A model generated the notes under the pieces. It worked only from the letters and a program-made list of their open reading frames with translations. It was not told the DNA's origin and did not search any database. 64,000 nt of DNA from Mesocentrotus franciscanus (taxonomy: Eukaryota > Echinodermata > Echinoidea > Camarodonta > Strongylocentrotidae). Where the stretch lies: positions 4,896,827-4,960,826 of the forward strand of contig CP137682.1 of assembly GCA_037976565.1 (NCBI GenBank), given 5' to 3'. Shown piece after piece: positions 11,900-25,493 of this stretch (the stretch's first letter is position 1; every line of letters starts with the position of its first letter). The translations under genes and the position numbers were made by a program.

Positions 11900-14757
11900 T
11901 TTGTTTTTTCATTTCCATTTCCTTTTTTAATTTATTTTGATAATTCTATCCTATGTACTTTCTTTGATATTTGATATTTGATATTTATATCAACCTACAG
12001 TTTAAGCATTGTATGAATTTGAGTCGTGGGAAAGTGATTTGATGTGAATACTCTCTTAATATTAGCAAAGTCTCTTGAAATTTAACTAATAATTAACGCT
12101 TTAACAACAAATTTAAGACCCAAGTAGAGGCTCGATCGGTTGTAAGAAGTATTCTTTTGATTTAAATTTATTGATAGATATAATTCACATTACATATGAT
12201 ACAGAATACAGTCGGCATGCTCAAAGCATCACTTTTTATGAATCTTCAGACAGGTTGAGTTAAGCATAACTGCTTAAAAAACACACCTTTGTCCAACTTA
12301 TGGGTTGAAACTGCATGGCGAAAAATAACAAACTGAAAAATAGAAAATCGCTGACCTTTCTTAGCTAAACAAATGATGAACACGCCATTTGGCGACTTTT
12401 TGTTTATTTAAAGACTATATTTATGCTAGAATTGGTGTGTGGTACAATACTATTGGTAAAGTAATATTAATTCTTATTTACATTAGAATTCTCGTCTATT
12501 ACATTGACATATATAAACCCTAATGTCGACATGCGACTAATGACTATTTCATTCACTGCACAAGCGACAACGATGTTTAAGTTTGAACCATATAGCTATC
12601 CGTATCTCGGAGATGAAATACTCAATTAAACTGCTTGTCATCGCTACTCATGTCTAAAAAGAACAGCCAGTCATTGACTGCTTCATGAATTCCTCGTATT
12701 TTCAATTCAGTGTTAAATCAAATTAAAAATTTGAATTCCAACTACACATACATGCACACAATCCTTGCTTTGCTTGGAATTCATCTTACATACCTCTTTC
12801 ATTGAGTACTGTTGACATGGTATACGATAGAATTTAAATATCGGGACAATTTCTCTTAACATCAATGCGAAAGATTACAAAGTATACACAAGTCGGAGAA
12901 GAGGAAATTTAGACACATAGAAGGGGAGAGATTCATAGATATAAAGATAGTTTTAGTGATAGTTAGTATTTTTCATGTACACTCTAATCGCCTTCAGCCA
13001 TTTGCGTAAAGGATATGATGCTTTTTAAACACTCTTTCGTAGTAGTATTATTGAAGAGGAGTGGGTGGTATAGAGATATAGAAAAGAAGGAAAGACAGAA
13101 CAAGAGATAGAGATAATCTCTCCCCATATCATGAATAAAACACACATCGAAGCCTATGAAAAAACCAACCGCTCTCATAATTATTGACAGCAGGATTTAC
13201 CATCGTCCTTCCTAACTTATTCTATTTCTGTCAACATGGCTAAATAGATGTGCCGGTAAGGTAAACGCATATTTACAACGTTCTAACATGACTTTGTACC
13301 TGCGCTATTATTTGTTATAAGTGTAGTATTCAACAATTTAAAGTTCTGAATCGTTGATCTGAAATGCTAGAAATTAATAAATTTCTGCCCTCTTTGACCA
13401 TATGATCATTCTGCAAAATTACCGTAGATAACGCGGAACTATTGTCTGTATTTCTATTTTTTATTGTGGGAAATGTAGTTCTTTGGGCGTTCGATTTCCA
13501 GGCTGTTTTGCCACCAATAGTAGTATTTTTTGTCATTCTAAATGTTGAATACTGTCATTTGATCTATTATGCATCGCACAATTCTTCGGGTGGGGTGGAG
13601 GTGGGGCGTACATTGTCTTCACGCTTTGAAGGATACGCCATTACAATCCTCCATTATCTCCCTTAGACAAACATAGACAATTTTATTACAGACTATCAAC
13701 AACATAAGAATGATAAACGTGAGAAAAAACTCGACGTAAGACGATTTATTTCATAAAATAATAAAGCAAAAATCAAAGCAAGAATAAAAATATGTTTGAA
13801 AGAATTCTTATAAAGTCTGCACTTTATTCAACTGAAATATAAGTTATGAAGCTTAATCTCGTTTGCGGTACAGAGGAAGAATACTATGATAATCATACGG
13901 TGACAATTTTACGAACAAAATTTCGATGAACTTGCAGACACAAACTTAATCCTTGGCAAACATGACACCAACAACAAAATAGAAGTTCATACATGACAAT
14001 GCCAGCAAGACTAATTCACATCCTCAATACTATGCGTGCATTTCTGGAATGTTTTCACGAGAATACTTATAGCAAAGCAACAATAGAATTAATTTAGTAA
14101 ACGCTATGTTTTCTCCTCCTCTGGCTAGATTTCATTTCATTTCATCTGTTCCTCAATGGAGCTCCATTTAGACCAACGTTTATGCCAAAATAAAGATCTA
14201 ACGTCTTATATCAATATTGGACGCATTAGGTTCATTGAAACAAAAGGAAAGTGGAGCGTTGCAATAGAACACTCATGTGGTTTAGATTAGTTGTTTTAGC
14301 GAAGAACGGTAGAATTTATAACTGCTGATAGAAAGTCAACGCAACATATTCATGCGTGCGAATGAACTTTTCGGGACATTCATCTCCATCTTCGTCAAAA
14401 GAACAATAATTCATCGGTCACAACCTCATGGAGGTTAAGAGTGATGGGTCTTTAGTACGTGTCTGATCTACAGATGGAAGCAGAAAGGTGATAATATACA
14501 GTGTAAAGAGTTATAGTAAAATAAATCTCTTTCAAACTTAATTTGAAATTTTGAAATTAATGTTAGTCAAGGTTACAATATTTCAAGAGCCATACATCGT
14601 AAACAAGAATAGTGTTAGTAAACCAGCATAAAAAAACTAATATATTGTGATTTCCAAGAAAGATGATGTATCGGGATGGCTGTTGATGTTCTAAATATAC
14701 CTCTGAAGTCGGGACCGAACGAAAGCAAGAAGTCCAGAATAGACTGGAAGGTGAAAT
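11900..14757. other. No gene seen; possible 3' flank of neuropeptide gene
   Basis: AT-rich unique-looking sequence between the satellite and the last neuropeptide exon. Only short chance ORFs are present. On the minus strand the part next to 14,757 would be the 3' UTR of the neuropeptide transcript. Minus-strand AATAAA motifs occur at 13,823-13,828 and 13,745-13,750, about 0.9-1.0 kb after the stop codon; either could be a polyadenylation signal, but nothing else supports this. Confidence 0.4.
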
Positions 14758-14983
14758 CTAGTCTTTTAGAAAGCCTGATTTGAGCGGCTCCATAGCACCA
14801 TTATGAAACCCTTTCTTGTCTTTGTCCATTTCACCTTCGTGAAACCCTCTTTTCCCCTGGTGGAAACCTGAACTTAAAGGCTCCATTGCTTCGTTGTAGA
14901 AACCGCGTTTGCCATCAATAAATCCAGAAGAGAGTGGTTCCATTGCACCCGTGTGGAACCCCTTCTTGAAGAATCCTGCTCCG
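14758..14983 (-). CDS. Neuropeptide precursor, C-terminal block with stop (cut by gap)
   Basis: Reads GAGFFKK, then [38 protein letters not shown], a degenerate [12 protein letters not shown], and finally [17 protein letters not shown] before a TAG stop at 14,758. Two copies carry Gly-Lys-Arg, a C-terminal amidation signal absent from the other exons. The upstream end is lost in the gap beginning at 14,984. The copy at the gap edge (GAGFFKK) matches the repeats at 33.4-33.7 kb and at the other gap edge (32,789), suggesting one continuous repeat exon in the real genome, or a tandem paralogue. Confidence 0.85.
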
Positions 14984-17900
14984 NNNNNNNNNNNNNNNNN
15001 NNNNNNNNNNNNNNNNNNNNNNNNNNNNNNNNNNNNNNNNNNNNNNNNNNNNNNNNNNNNNNNNNNNNNNNNNNNNNNNNNNNNNNNNNNNNNNNNNNNN
15101 NNNNNNNNNNNNNNNNNNNNNNNNNNNNNNNNNNNNNNNNNNNNNNNNNNNNNNNNNNNNNNNNNNNNNNNNNNNNNNNNNNNNNNNNNNNNNNNNNNNN
15201 NNNNNNNNNNNNNNNNNNNNNNNNNNNNNNNNNNNNNNNNNNNNNNNNNNNNNNNNNNNNNNNNNNNNNNNNNNNNNNNNNNNNNNNNNNNNNNNNNNNN
15301 NNNNNNNNNNNNNNNNNNNNNNNNNNNNNNNNNNNNNNNNNNNNNNNNNNNNNNNNNNNNNNNNNNNNNNNNNNNNNNNNNNNNNNNNNNNNNNNNNNNN
15401 NNNNNNNNNNNNNNNNNNNNNNNNNNNNNNNNNNNNNNNNNNNNNNNNNNNNNNNNNNNNNNNNNNNNNNNNNNNNNNNNNNNATCTTTGAAATCCAATG
15501 TTCTTTGAGAATTATCCAACGCATTTGCAAAAAGAATTAATGTATTGTTTGTATTTGTTCTCCTGTAATGTTGTCATATTGAATAGAAAAAAAGAATGGT
15601 TTATATTGCAAGATTGTGATTCAATGCAGTAAATCCAAGAAATTGAAGGTAAAGGATTTATGTACCAAAGTTTGTTGAATGTATTAAGATGAAAATGTCA
15701 TTTAAAGACAAGGTTGAGTTCTGGGAAGAGGTGAAAAATAATTTGTGAGCGTTATCATTGTTATTATGCAAGTGTGGAAGAACATCAGATAAAAAATGTT
15801 CCCTGAAAAGCATGGCTCCTCAAATGCCTTAATATTCTAAATATGGCATGCAACAGCATCAAAATCTGGACGGATTTTTATGCCACATGTTCGTGTAGTC
15901 CCATATACATATTTCTGTGTACGGTGCTTGTATCTTTAACCAAGACTGGGCCAAATTTCTTATCATTTTGATGATTCCAGAACCTTGCAGTACACACCAA
16001 TACTTACATGCTAGATGAGCAACCTTTTCTGATCGATTCCACAACGTTTCTTTCACAATGCAATCGCATGACCAGAACTCAACTTTATCTTTAAAGGTAG
16101 AAAGGTTTACCCACAATCTCTGTATTAAACTTTCCTATTATGCCTATGTCAGTTTTACATTGTTGGTATTTTGCCTTATAAATTTGATAGAAATGATGAT
16201 ACTCATCTTGACAAGAAGACATATTGATGAAAAATGAAGCAGTTACATTTCTTACATCTGTTTGATGAAAGATATAAAATTACTAATCATGAATAAGACA
16301 ATTCATTTCGTTCAGCACACATGCTCTATATTGTTTCATTCGACAAAGGGTATGAAAAAAGAGCTATTTACTATTGGCACTGCACCATACCAAGAAAAAA
16401 AACACTGGTGTATCTTTTAGTGCGACAAAAGACAGTAAAGCTAGATTTCTTTAAAAATGATTCATGTTTTCTGTTTAGAGCCAGAAGGGTGTTAAGTCAT
16501 ATACCTCTGGCTCCAAACAGACGGTGTGTTGTACCACACATTTTCTCCTACTATGAGTATGAGCACGTTGCGCTTCAGCTGTTTGTTTACATGTCATTTA
16601 TTCTTCTTTTGGCCTACATGTGTATTTATTGACTGCCATATTTTTAATATTGTGTTATATTCTTCCAAACTTGACTGTCTCAGCAACTACCATATACCTT
16701 TGAAAAACTGTCATATCTGCTACTAAACAATTATGGAAGACTTGTATTAATTATTGTGTATTATGTTTGTAAATAACTACAAATATAAACAGAAATGTAC
16801 ATTTTTTTATATATTTGATAAAACTGAGTAGTGTTCATTGTACAGTGACATGACAGATAGTAGATACATTACAAGACTTGCATGTTTGCATTATACTCTG
16901 TTTCTTTACTAATATTCCTCTTTTCCAGTAGATTGTTACGCCATGTTTCAAAAGATGTGCTCATGCTACATATTTATGACGAAATTGCTTTGTACGAGGC
17001 AAATTCTTATTGCGAGTGTATATTTTTTCTAATTCTGTATTCAACTATTATTTGATGACCAATAATTATGCAAACAAAAATACTGCTGGTATACTCCTTG
17101 TATTATGCGATGAGAATTCTTTCTCCTTTTTTTCTTTGAGAATGTATCATCCTCGTGAATGGTGTATAATTCAGGTTGTTCTCTTGTTATCATCATGATG
17201 AAATGCATGTTACAAAAGTGAACCCGGATGTGAATTATAAAAGTGACTGGTAAATAAAGTCATGACGCAGATTTATATAAAAGGAAAGATTGTCTGTGTA
17301 GCATAATTGTCTTCCATTTATTGATAAGGGTGATGATGGTGATGTTGATGATAATGAAGGGGATTATGGTGATGATGAGGATGAGAATGATGAAGACGAC
17401 GATGTGATGATGATGATGACTCTAATGATGATGGTGATGGTGATGCTAATAATGGCGGTGATGATAATGATGGTGATAATGGTGATGACGATGCTGGTGA
17501 TGATGATGATAATGGTAGTGGTGATGATAATGGTGATGATGATGATGATGGTGATAATGATTATAATGGTGATGCTAATGTTGGTGATGATGATAATGGT
17601 AGTGGTGATGACACTGGTGGTGATGACGATGGTGATAATGATTATAATGGAGATGACTATTAATGATGATCATAATGGTGATGGTGATGCTAATGTTGGT
17701 GATGATGGTGATAGTGGTGATGACGATGCTGATGTAGGTGGTGATGATAATGGTGGTGATGATAATGATGGTGATGACGATGCTGATGATGGCAATGATG
17801 ATAATGATGGTGATGAGGAGGAGGTTAATTAAGGTGATAAACATCATGAGACTGATGACGCATATGATGATGATAATGATAACAATGTATACATTTGTAT

Positions 17901-20900
17901 ACATGGTGATCAACTCTTTATTAGCTTCTTGCTTTTGAATGAAGCAAAAAAACCTGTCACAGTAGCTGCCTCTTTATAAAGGCCACGTGTTCATGGTGGC
18001 CAGACTTCTTCTAAGTTAAGTTGTACAATCTGTCTAGGAAACAATACAAAAACAAAAAATCTGCAAATTTTCCCTTTGGTGGCCTTTAATTTAATTATTC
18101 AAAAGCAAATTTGGTACATAATTTATACATATGAACTCAGACTGGCAGAATTTTACCAAACAAACTCTAAAAGATTTCACAAAGGAGAGGAGAAATATGC
18201 GGAGGATGAGAAAGGAAAATGGAAAAAGAGCTATAGAGGGAGAGAGAATTGAAAGATTTGAAAGGGAGAAACAAAGCTACAAGAACACAATTTTCTTTGT
18301 AAATTACATGTTTATATACTATTTATTTACAACATTGTTCATTATCAGGAGGAGGAAAATATAATTCCTTCTTTCATGCAGTCTGACCACATATTAGACA
18401 AAAGTAGTCAAGACAGTGGTCATGTGTTATAACATTCCATGCTAATCCAGCTATGAAACTTGACATGAGTTATATATGTGCGCATAATGTAGGGTCTTCC
18501 TGAACTTGAAGTAATTCATCTTTTAAATTCACCTTAAAATATGTGATTCTTCTGCACAGTATGAACTTCAATACCTGTATGATAACTAAGCCAAATGTGT
18601 CAAGGATTCTTTCAGGAGAAAATGTCTAATTTCACAAATTGTTACCTTTCATCTTATCAAGAAAATTATAACTTTTATTGATTTTAACGTGCTTGGTTTC
18701 TGGTGGGTTTTTTACCATTTTTTATTAGCCAATCTAATGTGGATGTAAATGGTAATTAGGATCCCTGTCATTTGTCTACTGACAAAGTTAGAGCAAGACG
18801 AGTAACCGGCTGGTCATTACAAAATGCTAATTACCGGGTCTTAGCACTTTAATGACCACTAGTTGCGCTTTAGGAATAACAAATATTACAAAATGGTCAT
18901 ATGTCCGCTCTCCACCAATCATTTGATTAGAATCTACGTCACCATTTTATAAAAGGGATCAGGGATATAATATATACAGGGACCTTTAAATTCTATAATT
19001 CCCATTTTCAATCCCAGTCTAGACTTAGTCCATGATCATGATCTGGTCCACTCTAGGTCATGATGCTGAGATGGGTTAGATTGCAGTCCATCCTCCATCA
19101 AGAACCAATGACGATCCAGTCATATCATCACAAGCTGATGAACAGATGAAATTCACTGCTTCACCGACCTGCTCAATCGTGGTATATTCTTTAGATGCCT
19201 GCTTCTCCAACATAATCTCCTGCAGGAAAACAACAAATAATCATCAATCTCGACAGACTCCAATAGGTCCATAATGAACTTTTTGAGCAATACTATATTA
19301 ATTCAATTCAATTCAATTTTATTTTATTCAGTTAAAGACAACATTTCATATAACAATCAGCTATATAACATAAAATACACATTACGAACATATTGGACAA
19401 GGACATAAAATAAACTGAATAGCCCTTATGGAACAATCACAGTGTTACCACATAGTGAACCACACTGTGTACCACATAGTCAAACCCAGGGTGGTACCAC
19501 AGCGTGCTACCACATGTGGCCCACATGTGATTTTGGGACATGTGGTAACGCTGTGGTGTACTATGTGGTGCGTACCACATAGTACACCACAGCGTTACCA
19601 CATGTCCCAAAATCACATGTGGCCCACACTGTGGTATCAACCACATAGTATACCACAGCGTTACCACATAGTACACCACAGCGTCACCACATGTCCCAAA
19701 ATCACATGTGGCCCACACTGTGGTATCAACCACATAGTATACCACAGCGTTACCACATAGTACACCACAGCGTTACCACACGTCCCAAAATCACATGTGG
19801 CCCACATGTGTTGGCACGCATAACTAACACATAATTACCACATAGTCCACCACACTGTGGGAAATACCACATAGTCTGGTAAACTGTGGCATCCACCACA
19901 TAGTCTACCACACCCTCCAGATGATAAAATGAATTAGTAATTTAAGCTTTAAGTAGCATTTGTACTAATTAATTTTGGCAATTGCAACATTTAACAAAGC
20001 ATCACTGGTTCATCTGCAATTTCCAATGTAAAAGCATTGGGAATAGGTAGGATTTTTTTCAGTGTATCATACAACTTTCCATATACTTGTATTTTATTGA
20101 ATATATTTTAGTTCATAGTTAATATTTCCCTAATTCATGTTTAATTAAATTTAATTTATACAAAGTAGTAAAATGTCCTAATAATTGGCAATTATATTTT
20201 GTAGTACTTTTGAAATGAATTGCATATAACTAAATAATCAGTAATGTCCAAATATGCTTTAAATTCAGATAAATTGTATAAAAACATAGATCTGCACGCA
20301 CCCCATATTCATTATGCAAATGAACTGGTGTCAACTGGTTCGACTGGAAATATGCCCAAGGACCAGTTTTCAACTGGTGCAACTGGAAATATGCCTACAG
20401 ACCAGTTTAATATCAAGTGGTGTAACTGGAGATATGCAAACAGTCAGGTATCGACTGGTTCAACAGAAAATAAGCCCACAGATGTGGATATTATTTTGTG
20501 GTAAACCACATGATCTCAAAATCTCACACTGACAATATACTGTGAACACAGAGTTTACACATAGTTCAGTACATACCACATTGTGGTATATATGTGTCAC
20601 TCTGTGTTAAATATGTACGACTCTGTGGTAAACCACATGATCTGAACCCCACACTGTAGCAATACTGTGACCACAAAGTTAACACATAGTTCAATACATA
20701 TACCACCGTGGTAAATATGTGTCACTCTGTGTTAAATATGACAGAACCCAACACTGTGACAATATTGTGAGCACAGAGTTTGCACATAGTTAAATACATA
20801 CCACACTGTGGTAAATATGTGTACCTCTGTGTTAAATATGTACCACTATGTGGTAAACCACATGTTTTGAACCCCATACTGTGAAAATACTGTGATCACA

Positions 20901-23900
20901 GAGTTTACACATAGTTCAGTACATACCACACTGTGGTAAATATGTGTCACTCTGTGTTAAATATGTACGACTATGTGGTAAACCACATGATTTGAACCCC
21001 ACACTGTCACAATACTGTGAACACATAGTTCAGTACATACCACACTGTGGTAAATATGTGTCACTCTGTGTTAAATATGTACGACTATGTGGTAAACCAC
21101 ATGATTTGAACCCTCACACTGTGACTAAACTGTGAACACAGAGTTTACACATAGTGCAGTACATACCACATTGTTGTAAATATGTGTCACTCTGTGTTAA
21201 TTATGTACGACTATGTGGTAAACCACATGATTTGAACCCCACACTGTGACAATACTGGGAACACAGAGTTTACACATAGTTCAGTACATACCACAGTGTA
21301 GTATACATGTGTCACTCTGTGTTAAATATGTACGACTATGTGGTAAACCACATGATCTGAATCCCACACTGTGGCAATACTGTGACCACAGTGTTAACAC
21401 ATAGTTCAATACATATACCACTGTGGTAAATATGTGGTACTCTGCGTCAAGTATGTCAGTTTATGTGGATATTATGTGGTAAACCACATGGTCTGAAACT
21501 CCACACTGTGATAACAATGTGAACACATAATGTCCACACAGTTTACACATAGTTGAATATGTGAACATAGTGTGGCAACACTGTGATTGTTCCATAAGGG
21601 AGGTTGCAACCTGAAAGGAAAAATCCTTATATAAAGGTTGACCCTTTTTTGATAATAAAAAATACGGAGGACATACTGTGTACGATCGAATCTCTTTGTA
21701 TATTCGCTACTAAACATTATACAATACACAAATCAAGACAACAAACAAACATACAAACAAACAAATAAAATATGTCTTGATTACGGCAATTTACCCAAAA
21801 GAAATGGCTTATACCTACGTTTAAATACATTTACACTAGCAGAATTATGAATATAATGAGGAAGAGTGTTCCACAGAAACGGTCCTTGGAGAATAATTAT
21901 TTTTTTGGTTTAGTAAGCTACGAGTCAACGGCAAATGAAATTTGTTAGCATTTCTAGTATTATAACTATGAATATTACAGTTTAATATAAACAATTTGGA
22001 AATGGAATCAGGAAGAAGATTGTGATGACATAAATACATAAAAACTTTTAATAAATATACATCCCTATATTGCAACATGTTTAATGAGTAAAATATTGGA
22101 TTGGTATGGGCCAGAAAAGAAGAATGATTAATAATTCTTATTGCACGTTTTTGTAATTTAAACAATCTATCTTGATAAATTAAAGCAGCATTGCCCCCAG
22201 ACAATGATAGCATAATGTAAGTAAGGGTACACAATTGCATAGTATATCATTTTGAGAATACTTTTAGGGAGAGATTTCAATCTGAACATGACACCAATAC
22301 TTTTTGACAATTTGTTGCAGATGTCACCAATATGATTAGACCAAGAGAGGTTATCATCAATAATAACACACAAGAACTTTGCTGAAGAAACTCTCTGAAT
22401 ATTTACATTACCAAGTTTGATTGTTATTGAATCTTTATTTAGTTTCTTTTTGGTAAAAATCATAGATTTTGTTTTCTTTTCATTAATGGAAAGTTTATTA
22501 AAACCATTGAACAATTAATCCAATCTCAATATTAAATGCAGTTTCAAGAGTATGTATGTTTTTGTGTGAAAGGAAAATACTGGTGTCATCTGCAAACAGA
22601 ATACATTTCAAAATGTTTGAAGCATAAACAATGTCATTTATGTACAAAATAAATAAAAGTGGTCCAAGAATGGGGGGTAGTGAGCAAATTTTTTTTTTTT
22701 GCCTTCGAAAATTTGTAAATCGTGCCGGTCGATTTTTCGCTCAGTGGGGAGGGGGTAGTGAGCACAATTTTGTTTTTGCCTTCAAAAATTGAAGAAAAAA
22801 TTCACCACCACCACCCCTTTGAGCGCCAGGAGGGGCCCATCTTCTTTTTTTCCCAAAAAGGGTGTTTTTACATGTTTTTTCTTCTAGGGGAGGGGGCCCG
22901 GGCCCCGGCCCCTGGATCCGCCACTGACTTATGGAACGTAGCGGGCGACGTAACAAAGCAATTCGTTTTCATTCAATTTAATTTTTTTTTTTCCCCATTC
23001 AATTTCGTCCCGAAACCTCCTAAACTTGCACATCTCATAGTCAGTTTCGTCTTTAGTCATTCATTTTCGAGCTTTGTCCAATCAATGTCATCATTTTGCA
23101 TCCAAGTTAGTCAAAGTCAAATCAAGTTCGTTATCAACGGCTGCCAACACTTGTCCATTCATTGACGTCAAAGCGTCATTTAAATTCGTCACTCTTTCGT
23201 TATACATGTTATTAGGTCTTATCTATGCGACGAATTTGAATGCAACTCTCAAGAAATTGATTGCACAAAGACGACTTTGGTCATTACGTTTTGCAGCACA
23301 CCGCCAGGTGAGACGAATTCAAATGAACGTTGCGTCAATGAATATGGACAAGTGTTGAAATTGATTGACCACTGACTAACTTGAATGACAAATTACTAAA
23401 TAAACTTTGGCATTTGCATGATCCCAGATTCCTAGGACGAAATTGAAGTCCATAAAAAAATTTGAATGAAAAAAGGTGTTAAAATGGACGGGAAATCTTA
23501 TATTATTCAATAATAAGAAAATGTTTGAAAATCATGGTCTCTGACTTGGAATACCTATTCATAAAATGATTGTGACAATATGGTTTATTTTTGTTATATA
23601 ATTAAAGTTTTGTTCGGAGAAGATACTTTTTCTATGAAGAATATATCATATTAGTCATTATCATTTTTTGAAAAGAGGTAAGAAAATTCATTGCAACTTT
23701 ATTGGCAACAGTGTTAACAGTATTTACAGAATTTGAGTTTGTACCTTTGCGTCTTGCCAAGAAATCCCTCTCTGCTCTGATATTTCGTCTACTTGCTTTT
23801 CAAAGACTATATAAAACGAAAAGGGGAACACATAAAACAGTTTTGACATTAGAAATTTAGAAATGCAGAATAAAATCGTTAGTGGATTAGACCACATTTT

Positions 23901-25453
23901 CCATGCTAATATTCAAAATGGTTATAAGGCCTTATTCTATTACCATATACCTGTCGGATATTATTTTCCTTTATAAGATATATTTAATGCATATCTAAAA
24001 ATCTTTATTATTTGCCTCTCGTGCTTATCAATTTTTTTTCCTCGTTGCATTCATTTTCCCTTCTTTTTTCATCTCATTCCTTTGCAGACCCCCTCCCTTT
24101 CCTGAAGATTATTTCAAATCTCTTACGTTCTGTTGGGACACATCCGGGACATATAGCATTGCAAGTGACCCCTGACCTTGCCGTTTCCAAGGCAACCACC
24201 TGAAATTTAAAAAAAAGCACATATCAAGACAGTACTCAACAAACATTACAATGCCTTTTGTGTCCATTTGTCTATCTTTTCTTTGAATAACACGGTCTTG
24301 TCATCAGTCGTTAACCTTTGTCCAAATTATATCTTCCATCATCACACATACAAATTCTATTACATTCTTCTGTACCAAAACCTGATTGTGTATTTTTCTT
24401 CTCTTCATTTCGCCATACAAATATGTCAGGCAAGCCCCGTCGCTCTCGTCGAGATCGAATCATGGGTATTATACAACTGTTATGACTATGAATTTAAAAA
24501 ATATTCCATAACGACGTTTTAATTATTTTTTCTACCATGGGTGTAAGGGATATAAACGTTTCATTACCTTTGTCAATCCCTGAATACCGTGTTTAGCTGT
24601 GACGTAAGCGGATTTGTTGAGAGAAGCCACGTGACCATGGACGGATGATATATTGATGATACGACCCCATCCTACGAATAAAATCATTTGAACGAACTGT
24701 CATTTATGTATGTAAAGAGATGTTTTTTTTTGAAGAAGATGTTTTGGGAAAGTTTTTTCCCCCTTTTTTTCCAGCAATAGTTGGTCCAGCTATATGGCAT
24801 TTTCTTTTCTAAGCAGCCCTCGGACCTACGGTAAATCGTATATTGGTTAAGTTGATATGCTATATCGTGTTAATTAGCTTTCCTAGTAAAATAAGTGAAA
24901 GGATAGAGGGAAAAATGGAAATGTTTACCTTTTGTTCTCATGCCCGGTAAAAGGTTTTGAGTGAGAAGAAACGGAGCAGTTAGCATCACTGTTATCATGG
25001 AATTCCACTCATAGAGAGGGAAATCTTTTACTGGACTAACGAACTGGAATCCTTGAAATAGAACAAAATACGTAAACTATATTCACAAATTGACGAGTGG
25101 AAGAAATAGAAGGAATTGAGAATCAGGAAAACATGAACATTGTCAAATTGTGTTCTTGCAGGCTATAATATGCTTTCACTTATATCTCCATTTCATTTTC
25201 TTCTCTGCTGTACACTACATCAAGGACGCAGATCAATCGGATCACCCCAAAGCATTTTTTCGATAATCGTTGCACCTCTTACAACTTTACCTTTAGACTT
25301 ATCATATTGTCCCCACTTTACTGATTCAAATTAACAGTATAATCTTTGAAGAGCATTTTTTAGCAATATATCTACTTAATTATGTTGTGTCTCCCATCCC
25401 TTTTCCTTTTCCTTCATCTCCCCCCTCTCCCTCCCCCTTTTTTGCCATTCCGC

Positions 25454-25493
<40 letters not shown>

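Larger units (their letters stand above)
15484..19075. other. No gene seen; 3' flank of the dehydrogenase
   Basis: AT-rich sequence with only chance ORFs. It contains a GAT-rich microsatellite (17,325-17,880, listed separately) and one pair of inverted 25-bp segments (15,700-15,724 and 16,072-16,096, 22 of 25 matching). The part near 19,075 is the probable 3' UTR of the dehydrogenase. Confidence 0.5.
19423..21600. mobile_element. 2.2-kb palindrome-rich TIR DNA transposon, non-autonomous
   Basis: Perfect 24-bp terminal inverted repeats, 19,423-19,446 and 21,577-21,600, beginning CCCTTATGGAACAATCACAG. AG follows or precedes both ends (19,421-19,422 and 21,601-21,602), so the target duplication may be 2 bp. 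It is inserted in the 3' UTR of LINE A. Inside are a palindromic left block (19,440-19,915), an AT-rich middle with four 40-bp repeats, and a right array of 125-bp repeats, all built on CCACA/TGTGG words. No transposase is visible. Superfamily not assigned. Confidence 0.8.
19301..22672 (-). mobile_element. LINE A: 5'-truncated CR1/L2-like element, split by a DNA transposon
   Basis: Minus-strand non-LTR retrotransposon with its 3' end at a short (TTGAA)3 tail (plus strand ATTCA x3, 19,301-19,316), as is usual for CR1/L2-like elements. Its 3' UTR is interrupted by the TIR element at 19,423-21,600. The coding part runs upward from about 21,845. It is truncated at about 22,672, just after the GPLLF reverse transcriptase motif, where it abuts another repeat. 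It sits in intron 6 of the dehydrogenase, same strand. Confidence 0.8.

Noticed and set aside
15484..15530. Minus-strand start of an ORF reading [12 protein letters not shown] into the gap
   Set aside because: Frame across the gap is arbitrary and the peptide has no relation to the precursor repeats; could be an exon but no support.
15859..16116. 85-codon ORF starting [15 protein letters not shown]
   Set aside because: Considered as a transposase remnant; no family motif recognised and one end is part of a short inverted repeat.
17404..17938. Met/Asp-rich and His/Ile-rich ORFs
   Set aside because: Frames of a GAT/GGT microsatellite.
19428..19760. Overlapping ORFs on both strands rich in HIV/HS/CGPH words
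   Set aside because: Produced by palindromic CCACA/TGTGG repeats of the transposon.
20490..21560. CRISPR-like regular repeat array
   Set aside because: Repeats are 125 bp and contiguous with no unique spacers, inside a eukaryotic transposon.
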